A stretch of 29,689 nt of DNA from Neelides folsomi (Eukaryota > Arthropoda > Collembola > Neelipleona > Neelidae), in contig JAQGBZ010000581.1 of the NCBI GenBank assembly GCA_034687125.1, forward strand, positions 1 to 29,689, given 5' to 3'. Positions 1 to 10,005 of the stretch are shown in pieces. Both the position numbers and the translations under genes were made by a program. The notes beneath the pieces are model-generated. The model was not told the DNA's origin and searched no databases. It saw nothing but the letters and a program-made list of their open reading frames with translations. Each line of letters opens with the position of its first letter. Position 1 is the first letter of the stretch.

Positions 1-63
1 AACAAGTTTGTGATATTACTTGTATAATATTTAATTATTTTTGATTTATTCTTTGATTTTTAG

Positions 64-571
64 TATTATTTCAAAATCATTGAATTTACATGAAAATGAA
101 ATGAAAACGTCAAAAAAACTGGAATTATACAACGAATTGAAATTTGTATATTTAAATATTGAATTTATGTTTGAATGGTCAAGAGAGTTTACGGATCTTA
201 CACTTCCTTTTATGATTTATCTCTTTAATTTTTCATTTGCATGTATTGTGTATTTGCTCATTACTTCATTTAATTCATTTAACATTATACTTTGTATTTT
301 TTTAATTTTTTTATCGATGGGAATACCAATAACTTTTTATTATTTATGCCTTTATTCCAATGGGATTATCAATGACGCCCAAGACTTGAGAACTTCATTA
401 ATTTCTTTTATTTCTAACTCTGAGATGAATAAACTTGAAAGTCGGATTTGGACGTCAGTGAGAAAAATTCGCATCAAAAATGGTCAATTTGGACAAATTC
501 ATTCAAATTCAATGATTGAAATGTTTTCTTCTCTATTTGACAATGTTGCTAATATGCTTCTCACATTTTAA
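64..571 (+). CDS. Gustatory-receptor-like chemoreceptor, C-terminal exon (5' part lies outside the window)
   Basis: This is the last exon of a gene that begins before the window. The open frame runs back to about 41 but has no ATG there; a good splice acceptor (TTTTTAG, ending at 63) makes 64 the likely exon start, and TAA is at 569-571. The roughly 168 residues hold a cytoplasmic-looking helix, two hydrophobic segments of about 25 residues (FTDLTLPFMIYLFNFSF onward and FNIILCIFLIFLSMGIP onward), and a tail reading NGQFGQIHSNSMIEMFSS. That matches the end of insect gustatory receptors, where a G-x-F stretch and a last hydrophobic helix close the protein. The aromatic TYxxxxxQF signature is only weakly kept (final residues NMLLTF). 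Members are seven-helix ligand-gated channels of taste neurons. The family call is by pattern; the ligand cannot be inferred. Confidence 0.6.
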
Positions 572-1850
572 ATATCAAATTGACATTGATAATTGACACT
601 ATGAAGGAAAAATTGTTCTATAGATTTATAATACGAATTACATGTGCTGTTATTACGGCAGTACTTTTTCTTTACTAAACGGAAAATCTATGCAAACTAC
701 TGTAACTTTTGCTATTATTAATTGTGAAAAAAGTATAAAATGCCTCGATAATTGTACGAATCGGGACAGTGACTCAAGAAGCAGAGCATCGTCTCTCAAG
801 AAGAAGAAACCGCTGCAGGAAGACTCATCGATACTAGGACCCCGGGTACTGTCGTCTCGCTGTTACAGTGCGTATCAAGTTACGCCCGTAACAGCCCTAA
901 AAATCTTTACTAAACTCTGAATAAATTAGACATAGTTCTTTTTAATTTCCTCTCTATTCAATTAACCTATCTTCCACGTATCCTTTGACTCGTCACATAC
1001 TTTCTTGTGATCATATTACACTAGAACCCTCTCCTGTAAAAAAAAAAATTAAACCAAAAAATTACCTATGTGTGTATATACGATATATTAAAATATACCT
1101 AATATAAGTATAGTGGTTTTATTAAATGTACTTATGAACAATCCCTTTTAACCTCAATTAGAAATATGATATTCTCTCCTTGTAATATACAGAACTTTAT
1201 GATAAAACATTCTAATTTAACGTAATTATAATTAATAAACTTTATAAATGACTATTGACAATAATATTCCTATGCAAATACTACATACCTAATGATTGTA
1301 CAAATTTCTAAATATCTTAAATCTTAAAAAGTTCCTTAAATTGTTAACTATTTTAATAATAAAAAAAGTGAATAACTTGTTTTTCTGCAGGCCAATTGTG
1401 TTGCGTGTGTTATCATTAATAACATTTTTATTAAAATCACAAATTAATGCAAAAGACATTAATTTCAATCAATATTAAGAAAACACCAATTGAATAAATT
1501 AAATCTTGACTCACTAAATAACTCTCACATGAATTTCCCATTAATGTCCACTACTTTTGCTATTTTATTATTCGGACATTGTATGAGTTTAATCATTTTA
1601 GTATTTGAAAAATTAGCTTATAGGAAATTACCCAAAGACAATCCAACCCTATGGATTAGATAAAAACACAAATATTGCACGTTCACTAATAAATATAATT
1701 TTAACATCAGAATAATAAGCTGTTGTACAAATTAGATAGAAAAATTGTAAAAATGTTAACAATTTTTCTTTCAATATTTTTAGTAGTTACTAACTTTTAG
1801 TTATGTTTAGATTAAAGATAAATTAATTACGATTAAATACTAATTGTAAT
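572..1850. other. Intergenic stretch with an unexplained GC-richer island at about 740-920
   Basis: Most of this is AT-rich with no convincing gene. Two things stand out. An ATG at 601 opens a 25-codon frame (MKEKLFYRFIIRITCAVITA then VLFLY). Between about 740 and 920 the base composition becomes clearly GC-richer than the flanks. There one frame ends ...VTALKIFTKL with TGA at 918-920, overlapped by an AATAAA, and another frame reads QEEETAAGRLIDTRTPGTVV and on to a stop near 912. This could be a terminal exon whose upstream exons I cannot place. From 930 to 1850 I see nothing else. Confidence 0.3.
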
Positions 1851-4800
1851 TTATAATAGTCGAACTCTTTCAGTCGCAAGTGCAAGATTTCTTATATTGT
1901 GCATCACTCCAGCAGCCGAATTTCTGAGTTCATCATCCAACGATCCGCTCATATTTAATAAATACTTTGAAAAAATAAAATTATTGTTATTAGATTTCTA
2001 AAAACATGAAAGTTTTACTTGAATTGTTCTTACTGAAACGACTCCGCATTGATGGATTGCTATGCAATTCCTTGGGTCAGTTGACAAAGCACAAAGGGCT
2101 TTCGCTGCTGCTCGATGAACCAACGGATCATCAGAATTCAAATATGCGCAAATTGGCCCAACAGCTTTTCTCCGTCCAAACTCCCGACTATTTCGATCCC
2201 ATTTACAACATTCGGCTATAGCATTGGACAAAGCGCATTTGAATTCATCTTTGCCGTTCTTTCCCTTTTAAACCAAAAGTTAATATCAAATGCAAGTGTA
2301 TTATTATATTACATCACCTAATTAATGTTAGACTTATTTTAGAAATATTTTGATAAAAATTAATGCTCAAAATGTTTTAAAATACCATTGGTGTTAATTT
2401 GGCTAAATATTGAACCACGCCATGGTCTGACATTATAGCCAGATTTTCATTATTAACTGCAATTGCGGCCACTGCGTTTGCCACAGCTGATTGAACGTCG
2501 GCGTTTTCAGAATTCAATAAATGAACCAAGGCTTCAAGCCCACCAACATAATTTCTGACCATATCTCCAGAATCCTACACATCAATTTAATTTAAAAGTG
2601 AAATCTACTCTACAGAATCATAAGAATTAACAAACTTCATAATAAATTACTTTTGAACTTTGAACATAAGGACAAATGGCCAAAGCTGCACTTGACTGAA
2701 CTGTCGGATCCGGATTTTTCAAAAGTGACCAAACAAAACGAAATCCATCACGTTGTTCCATTTCTCTCAACGCCTCAGAATCCTTGGCCAATTCTCCAAC
2801 AGCTCTTGTAGCATTGATAAGGATTTCCTTGAATTACGTTAAATATGTTGCATTAAATTTAAATTAATAGCAAAAATTAAATGTAGATTCAACTACGGCC
2901 ATGAAATGTTTGTTAAAATTCCTAAATATTTGTTTATTTTTGTGTAAATTTACGATATTTGAATGAGTTAGTAGTTTAATTAAAGCTGGAATTGCAGCAG
3001 CTCTTTGAATCAAACTTGCGTTTTTGTCCACATCAGATTTAGCAATTTGCTCAATGGCTCCAGCGACATTAATCAAAACTTCCTCCGGCTCTTCTTCGGT
3101 CAAAAGTGCAACGAGGAATTCAACTAAACCTCTTTCAATGTAACGAGAAGAACTGCAAATTGAAGTTGCACATTTCCAAATTGCTCCTGTTGCGGCAATG
3201 AGCAACGGCTTAAAGTAAAATAATTAAAATAGTTATTACTCACAATAATATTTACTCACTTTATTCTTCTTTAATTCTTCACTATGAATGACTTTAATGA
3301 GCGGGTCAATTGCTCCCATCTTATAAACAAATTCTCGTGATTCTTCATCTTCCGAGCACTTTCATTCAAAATTGACAATTAAACAATTATTATTTAATTT
3401 TAACTATAGTTTTAATAGCGTTTATTTCGAACCATGTAAATTGCTTTAGCGCAAAATTGAACGAGATTCAAATCCCTGCTTTGAAGTCCATTAACAAACT
3501 CTAGCAAGAGTCCTTCTGTTCTTATTGACGTTCTAAAATTCGGCTTTTAAACCCAAACAATTATTCATTTAAAAACAATGTTATTTAAAATATATATCAT
3601 GATAGTTCTTTGTAATAATCACTCGAATTTTGATTCATTACGTCCGAAGCACATTCTTGTAAAATTCCCACAACAGGAATGACAACTTCTACATCTTTCT
3701 TCATCATGAGTTTGGCCAACAAAGGAATTGCACCTGCAATGCGAATTTCATTTTTGTTTTTTTCACTTTTAGCCAAAGCCCAAAGAGCCAAAGCGGCAGC
3801 TCGGGCGAGTTCAACATCTGGAGGATCATCATAAGGGCCAACCTTTGCATCTAAATCCAACATACAAACCTAAATCCAAATATATAATTTAATTTTAAAT
3901 GTCTAATTTCTTATTTAAATAAACTCAAAAAAGATTGCATAAGGAAAGTTATACCCTAAAAAGGGTTTATGTATTAACAATATTATTAATTAAATTATGT
4001 TTTACCAAACGTTGAATTCCGCCATTTCTTCTCATATCCCTTCGCGCCTTTTTAAGTCTACATACTTTGGCTATGGTTTGGGCCGAGAGTAATTTGACTC
4101 TTTTGATCGGTTGATCGATCAAACAATTAACGAGCGTCTGAAGTCCCTGTAAATATAAAATCACAAATAATTAGTTTAAAATTAACAAACTACTTATTAG
4201 TTAAAATTAATACAATTTTATTTAATTGAACCCTCATGTTGAAAATGTTCCTTGTTATTTCTTTTCTTTCTGAAATTTGATTAATGACGAGCAAAGAAGA
4301 GATTTTGCATTTGAGCTCGTCCGTGTCAAGGATGTTGAGCAGAACTTCCAATCCGCCAGATTCCTTCAAAGACATTTGGACAAACTTGTCATGGAGGTTG
4401 AGATCCCGCAATGCACTTAATGCAATAACTGTAGCAGTTGGATTTCCAGCCTAATCATTAATGCTTAATTAATTATCTAAATGTAAGTGATTTAATCTAT
4501 TTTGCCATTTACCTTGATGTATTTCACAAGTCTTTGAACTTGCCAATATTCTGGTGGAAATTCTGGTGATTGGGGTCTTTCTTGCCAATCTTCTCCATCC
4601 GTCCCTGAGGAAGACTTCGCGTCTGAAGATAAAGAAGATCCGTTGGCTTCCACGCTGCTTGGAAATCCTTCGTCTGAACTCTTTTGCTCTTTTTTATTTT
4701 CTTCTTCGGTTTTCCTCACATCTTCGAAACTGAGCTTCCGAAGTTCTTCCGGTCGATATTCATTGAAGTTGTCGTAATATTCCTCATTGATTTCCTCTGC

Positions 4801-4875
4801 CTCCGTCCCGTCGTCTTTTTCTTCTAATGAGTCGCCGCTCGATGGCTCGAATTTCACTTTCGGATCTTCGGCCAT
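1851..4875 (-). CDS. gudu: Armadillo-repeat protein ARMC4/ODAD2 (gudu), outer dynein arm docking complex subunit; complete
   Basis: Eleven coding exons read on the minus strand: 4875-4513, 4450-4232, 4146-4006, 3869-3642, 3543-3433, 3358-3260, 3208-2954, 2827-2651, 2574-2386, 2264-2034 and 1964-1851 (TAA at 1853-1851). Every exon is a multiple of three, so all ten introns are phase 0, giving about 708 residues. An acidic, Ser/Glu-rich N-terminus of about 105 residues precedes PEFPPEYWQVQRLVKYIKAG, the conserved entry to the ARMC4 armadillo array. Later landmarks also match the family: RRNGGIQRLV, IPVVGILQECASD, AATGAIWKCA, VGGLEAL, MSDHGVVQYL and the closing AAGVMHNIRNLALATE. In animals ARMC4 helps attach outer dynein arms to ciliary doublets; in Drosophila gudu is needed for spermatogenesis. 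At 708 residues it is near the fly length and shorter than vertebrate forms (about 1040) at the N-terminus. An in-frame ATG at 4887 is an alternative start. Identification is strong. Confidence 0.93.
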
Positions 4876-4887
4876 GTTAATGAACAA

Positions 4888-5304
4888 ATTAATGAAACTT
4901 TTAATTAATTATAAGATCTTTTGCTGAATGGAAAGAATTGAAACTTTATTTTTACATATTGAGATTTGGATGTTTGTTTGATCGATAAATTGATTAATCT
5001 TTCTTATGCATGAAGGGAAAATTGAAAATTGAAAAATGTGTATATTTTAATGAACTCATGATAATCCCAATAAAGGGGAATAAAAGATTTAATAAGCAAG
5101 TGGTTTGAACTACTTTTTTATTTTAAATGAAATGAAGTAATATATCCAAATAGCATCTCTTGTCGGAAATATTAAGTTTTTCCGTTATCTTTGCAAATCT
5201 ATCAAATAATTTTAATTATAATGATTGATATTCCATAATATATCAAATATGCTTACTAAAATATTTTGTAGAATGAAAAATATTTTGATTTAGATAGATT
5301 AATT
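4888..5304. other. Intergenic region between the gudu 5' end and the odorant-binding-like gene 3' end
   Basis: AT-rich DNA holding the upstream region of gudu (minus strand) and the 3' flank of the minus-strand gene beyond it. No open frame, TATA box or canonical AATAAA on the minus strand that I would defend. Confidence 0.5.
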
Positions 5305-6369
5305 TTAGTTATTATTTGGAACCTTTGTAAATTTATCCACTTTGCAAGTAAAATAATCCCGAAAACCGTCACATTCTGGAGTTTTATCCTTAGGCCATGA
5401 TCCCGCTGAATAAATAAAAATAAAATTACCTTATGCTTTCTATATTGAATTTTCATTTCTAGAACTATTTGTTGGATACAGTAAATAATACAATAAATGA
5501 CAATTAATGTAATTAAAGCAATCAATATAAAAGTAATAAGTAATAATACTTTATTTATAGGTATTATAAGCAACATAAAATTACAATGTAAGTTCATGCA
5601 ATTTTCAATTCCTTTCATCATTGGCTCAACAAACTCTTTTGGATATCCTGACCCATCTTTATTTACCAGTGAAGCTCTAATGTTATTTTTAACGGGCTTC
5701 CATTTAGAGTCGGCCTGGTTCATTAAAAATACATTATATAATCTTAATGGTACAATATACTAAATATCAGAATATATGCAGATATATTATAGGTATATAA
5801 TAATTATATTATAATGGCTACTGTAATATATAAAATAATTAATTTAATTTAACCAATTTCATTTCCTTTAGAAGACATTTCCCAAAGCACTAAAAAGTAA
5901 AGTTTATTAATTATAATTTTTTGATTCCATTATATGTTATAATTTAATATTGTTTAATCAATTATTTTTAAACAAATTGGATATAAACCAATTATTATTA
6001 TAAATATTTTTAATTTTACCACATCGTTTTTCTGGAGCAAAAGTTCAATTTTATCAACTTTGAATTCCCTCAAACAGAGATCAATTGCATTTTTCTCAAC
6101 TACAACTTCTGGGGCGTAATAATGTTTGTCGCCACATTTAATTCCCAATGAACTCTCAATAAAAACCTACGATTTATTAGCAATTATCACTTTGTATGAA
6201 TTAGAATGGTATATGTATTCTACTCCCTGAGTGCACAATATAATAGATAATCTTGGTTTGGGCTCCATTTCCATTTTCTATTCTATTGTGCACTCAGGGT
6301 GTATATATGAATATACTTCCGGTTATATGGATTTCTTACACAAACGAAAAAGAAAAAGATCTCTTTCAT
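5305..6369 (-). CDS. Odorant-binding-protein-like secreted protein (PBP/GOBP type); complete
   Basis: Five minus-strand exons keep phase: 6369-6340, 6166-6020, 5889-5854, 5759-5585 and 5405-5305 (TAA 5307-5305), giving 162 residues. Exon 1 encodes MKEIFFFFVC and with the start of exon 2 makes a secretory signal ending near residue 18. The cysteine pattern identifies the family: C41 (with an extra C21), then C60-x3-C64 in CFGKCLLKEM, C125 in ENCMNLH, and C141-x8-C150 in ECDGFRDYFTC. The C2-x3-C3 and C5-x8-C6 spacings are the hallmark of classic insect odorant-binding proteins, small six-helix carriers of hydrophobic ligands in sensillar lymph. C3 to C4 spans 60 residues, longer than the usual 36-46, so the fold there may have an insertion. 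Exon 4 must end at the T before GTAATTTT (5585) to restore the frame of exon 5; reading straight on loses the last two cysteines. A MITE lies in intron 1. A function other than odour transport is possible, since the family also includes non-sensory carriers. Confidence 0.68.
6221..6303. mobile_element. Short MITE-like inverted-repeat element flanked by TA, in intron 1 of the odorant-binding-like gene
   Basis: Arms at 6225-6246 (CCCTGAGTGCACAATATAAT...) and 6278-6299 are inverted copies with one mismatch in 22 bases. They are separated by about 31 bases, and TA lies at both outer ends (6221-6222 and 6302-6303). A TA target duplication with inverted ends and no coding capacity fits a non-autonomous Tc1/mariner-type element. 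It lies wholly within an intron, so splicing removes it. Confidence 0.6.
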
Positions 6370-7272
6370 TGTAATTATGAGAGATTATTTAACAACGCAA
6401 GTATATATTTAATTCTTAATTTAACATGGATGGAACAGATTGACTTTTCAACATTAAATTACTCATTATTCATTTTCATTAGTCATTAGAGAGTTGGAAT
6501 AATAAAAGTTTTATATGAAAAGCAATTAATTCGTTTTTTGTTTTATTAGCTTTCTAAGTATATATTTACATCGATGGCATTCAGGATAATAAGAATTACA
6601 TATGCTTTTTAATACTTTTTTCTCATTTTAATAAATATTTAATGTGGCCGGCAAAATTCATCTCATCAATTTCATCAATGCAATGCTGGAATGCATGTTC
6701 AGTCAATGGTGGGAAGAATTGATACAAACCCATTTTTTCTTTATTATGCCATCATTCAAGGCATCCGACTAAAAGACAAGCAAGGCTGAGTTTGAGATTT
6801 GAAATTATGACAATGCGAACTGACAATTTACAAGCTCAATATTTTTGACGAGGTCAAGGGTGGGTCACAGACATCTTAAGTTGCTGACGAGCCGCACTAT
6901 TCGCACCTCTCTTCACATCTCAGACCTCACCGACCTGGAACCTAAAAAAAGTAGCCGAATTATTTCAAGTTGACGTGGTCGGCCGTTGTCAAAACATCTC
7001 GCAAGCCAGAGGACAAAGCCCATATAAGTGAGTTTTATAATAATATTAATAGTGAGTTAATTACAAAAATACATTCAGGAATCTAAAACCAATTTGTATT
7101 ATCTAGGCTGTATCGTAATTGTAGATAATTGCAATTGTTCATTAGGTGATGTATGTAAATTAGATGTGTCATGTTAATTTACCTTTAGTTGCCACATATA
7201 ATGCAGGGAGTTGGATTTAATTTGTATTTTGTTATTATATTTACATTTCTATATTATCAAATGCAGGTTGAG
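6370..7272 (+). promoter_or_regulatory. Upstream region and likely 5' untranslated exon of the leucine-zipper gene
   Basis: From 6370 to about 6770 I see only AT-rich DNA, including the upstream flank of the minus-strand odorant-binding-like gene. From about 6780 to 7027 composition becomes more balanced, and the block ends in a strong donor (ATAA|GTGAGT at 7027/7028). A matching acceptor (AAATGCAG) ends at 7266. Joining them puts a TAA in frame two codons before the ATG at 7273, as expected for an untranslated leader. The transcription start is not visible. Confidence 0.45.
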
Positions 7273-8536
7273 ATGGACCAAGAAGGATTGTCATCCCAGC
7301 CGCCCAAGAAATCCAAAAATCATTTAACTACAAATGACCCTCTCAAAGAAATCGTAAGCAGAGTTTAAGTAAACATCAAAAAATTGATGGATTTTTATTA
7401 GTTTTAATAAAATTCAAATTACATGCTTACTTATTACTTTACTATGAAGCTTTCATTTGAGCTTATACATGCTTTGCTTCAATCACAGATTTGCCTTTTT
7501 TGTGGGAGAAAAACAGTATGTCAGCATTGTCGTATGATAATAAGCTTTCAAATGTCAGCATTGTCGTATGGTAATAAGCTTTCAAATGTCAATTTCATTG
7601 TTGCATTTATTAATTAATATAAAGTTTGCGGGTTTATTAATAAGTACATTAATTAATATCGATATTAAAAGTAATTATTAATTTGGTGAAAAATGTTTTT
7701 ATTAATATATTGTTATTTTAGGGAAATAACCCTTCTCTGCCTTCTGCTAATGTTGAGGATAAACAACCAAATGCTGTTCCTTCGTCTTCGACCGAACTAT
7801 TCGGTTCAAATAGTAATATATATGTGAGATATTATAAATAAATACATTATAAATTCTTATCTTGCATGAAGTAATTTAATGTTTAATTTCATAATAAAAA
7901 ACTTTAGACACGAGGAAACAAAAGATCAAAGGACAAGGACACCATAAATACAAGACGTTCCCAAAGGAGAAAAATTTCCCCCATAACTTCAACCGATTTA
8001 CACACAAGTGGGAATGAGGAGAATATTCATTTAACAGCAACGGTAATTCCGATTTCATTTTATAACGATAAAAGAAAATGTGAGTAATGATTCAATATAT
8101 TAAAAAGAAAATGTGAGTAATGATTCAATATATTAAAAAGAAAATGTGAGTAATGATTCAATATATTAATAAGTAATCATTTCTAACTATATAATAACCT
8201 AACTCTCCCTCGTTTATCAATTAGGACGAACAAAACTTCCGAGAACATGAGTATCAAGTGATTGAAACACATGCTGTTCCTACGGCGACTAACGATAAGA
8301 CTAATTCTTTGAGGAAAGCGGCGAAAAAGAAAAAAAGTCTGAGACAGGAGCTGAATGAAATAAAGAAGGAAATAAAAAAAGTGCAGGAGAAGAACACGGA
8401 GCTGATGAAGAAACAAAAAATACTTGCAAAAGATTTGAAACGCTTAGCCAACTTCGTTTTAAAACACGCGACTGAATGTGAGCCTGCCAAGAAATGGGTC
8501 AATCGAAACAAATGGCTAAAAACTCTTAGTGATTAA
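7273..8536 (+). CDS. Leucine-zipper protein, C/EBP-like bZIP with degenerate basic region
   Basis: Four exons keep phase 0 throughout: 7273-7353, 7722-7823, 7908-8042 and 8225-8536, giving 209 residues. Residues 1-106 are low-complexity and polar, with a basic patch near 65-85 (RGNKRSKDKD, RRSQRRK). Residues 134-190 form a long basic coiled coil. Hydrophobic residues recur every seven at L145, I152, V159, L166, L173 and L180, with an asparagine at the a position (N163), classic for bZIP dimers. The segment KNTELMKKQKILAKDLKRLA followed by NFVLKHATE lines up without gaps with the end of C/EBP-gamma zippers. In the basic region, however, the invariant N-x7-R is replaced by S134-x7-K142, so DNA binding may be altered or lost. 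I infer a dimerising regulator. A generic coiled-coil protein remains possible. ATG 7261 is in frame but lies before the splice acceptor, so 7273 was chosen. Confidence 0.55.
7518..7590. repeat. 34-bp tandem repeat, about two copies, in intron 1 of the leucine-zipper gene
   Basis: The unit ATGTCAGCATTGTCGTATGA continues TAATAAGCTTTCAA; it starts at 7518 and 7552, and a third partial copy begins at 7586. The two full copies differ at one base (GATAAT versus GGTAAT), so the duplication is recent. Confidence 0.85.
8073..8171. repeat. 33-bp tandem repeat, three copies, in intron 3 of the leucine-zipper gene
   Basis: Units begin at 8073, 8106 and 8139 and are nearly identical (AGAAAATGTGAGTAATGATT then CAATATATTAAAA). 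Each contains GTGAGT, a consensus splice-donor hexamer, so the intron carries three decoy donors downstream of the real one at 8043. Confidence 0.9.
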
Positions 8537-10005
8537 TGCATAATCCAATCCCTTGCATACATAATTAAAAGTTCAAAAATCATATTGTATAAATACTGTA
8601 TTTTCGATAAGATAATAATAATATATTAAGCATGTCAGGAATCAGCCGGGCTTCGAGTTCAACAGCTTGGAGTTTACTTTTGATACCAAAAATACGGGCC
8701 TGATCCCGGGACAAAAATGACATGTTTCGAACGATGCCTTTAATTAATTAACTCACAATAACTACCTTTTAACCACTGTCCCGCTCGCAATTTTAAAATA
8801 TTTCTGATCCGAGAAAATGTTTCTGAAAATTATAATTTATTGGTCGCATTTATTATATCAAATTCATTTGAAATTTTGTCTAAATATAAAAAGTATTTTT
8901 CAACATTTCTTTAATTATTATTTAAATTGTGAATTATTTTTTATAGGTCCAAACCCGAAATAATGGGGTAATCAACTTTCATAACAATTTTTATGTAATT
9001 AAATTAAAGTTTTAAAGTTGTGTTGTTAATTGGATTGTTAATTTTCATAGATGTATTATATACATTAAATCTTAATTCAACTTAATTGGGATTCCTTAGA
9101 AAAATCACTTTATTCTTAAGTATGTTTTTATGTCGTTGGCACTTCATTGAGCGGAAATACCTAGTATCGATGCAAAAAAATAAACCATAATGTATTTTTA
9201 CAATTAATCGAAAAATTTATTTTTACCGTATGTTTAAGGAAGAAATAGTTTAATTGGAATTGTTTTAATTATCTATATTCCATTAAATTAATAAATATTT
9301 CTCTTTGTATATTGGATATAATCTGATTATTAAAGAAGTTAATATAGGGCAATAAATAATAATAATGCTAAATGTTTATCTATTCATGGAAAATTTTGCT
9401 ATTTCACATTTGATTGCATTTATTTCTTTTTTAAAATCAAATTGTATTTATGATATTTATGATAATGTACCAATACAATGGAATTTTGATTTAATTGTTA
9501 CCATCAATTATCCTAAAGCAAATATAATTATTTTATAGTATATACTATATTTTTAATATAATAATAAATTTTAAGCTAAATATTTTAAAAAGGCTAAAAA
9601 TCATTTTAATTGAGATTAGTCATTATCCTGGTCCTGATATAATTGTATCACATTGAGGTGAGCTGAGCCCAACGCCAACCAAAATATTTACCTGCGGGTA
9701 TAAATAACGAGCCAAGGTCCTTCCACTTTCAAATATATATTTTTCATTTCTTTCCCCAATTGCAATTGCTTAACAATTTCATAAATTGAATTGTCTAAAT
9801 AATTAAAATTATTATGTTTAGGTTACAATACCTAAAATTTTATATTTAAACCCTTTCGTTGCTTATTTAGTTCCCAACAATCAAAAACTTATTCTTTTAT
9901 TAATTCAACGGCTGAATTTCAGTCCAGTGCAAGCTAAAACTAGAATTTAAATGTAATAATAACTCAAATATCCTTATTTAATTCTTAATATTGTTTTATT
10001 CCAAA
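8537..10005. other. Intergenic region with a small minus-strand open frame and a TATA-box candidate
   Basis: The first 150 bases are the 3' flank of the leucine-zipper gene. A GC-richer patch at about 8640-8735 lies in a minus-strand frame from ATG 8723 to TGA 8580 (47 residues). Its first 32 residues are helix-like (MSFLSRDQARIFGIKSKLQA then VELEARLIPDML); the rest is AT-rich. From 8740 to about 9650 I see nothing but AT-rich sequence. A TATAAATA at 9699-9706, in a GC-richer setting (GCGGG before, CGAGCCAAGG after), is a plausible core promoter for the F-box gene, with transcription starting near 9730. Confidence 0.35.
9699..9706 (+). promoter_or_regulatory. TATA-box candidate for the F-box-like gene
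   Basis: TATAAATA sits about 300 bases before the ATG at 10006, inside a short GC-richer segment and followed by a non-coding leader. Position and composition are the only support. Confidence 0.35.

Noticed and set aside
1296..1478. 60-codon plus-strand frame after an acceptor-like TTTCTGCAG at about 1390
   Set aside because: AT-rich, leucine/isoleucine/lysine only, no donor partner or homology cue.
5256..5723. Continuous 155-codon minus-strand frame through the odorant-binding-like gene
   Set aside because: It runs through an intron (hydrophobic low-complexity LLLITFILIALITLIV) and then reads the last exon in the wrong frame. Splicing 5585 to 5405 restores the cysteine pattern.
8183..8511. 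Two minus-strand frames opposite exon 4 of the leucine-zipper gene
   Set aside because: Phe/Leu-rich antisense of lysine-rich coiled-coil codons (AAA/AAG read as TTT/CTT), not a gene.
8905..8990. Sequence AATAATGGGGTAATCAACTTT resembling the exon 1 donor of the F-box-like gene (GGAATGGGGTAATTAACTTT)
   Set aside because: Similarity covers only about 20 bases around a donor and the rest of the exon is not found; too short to call a duplicated fragment.
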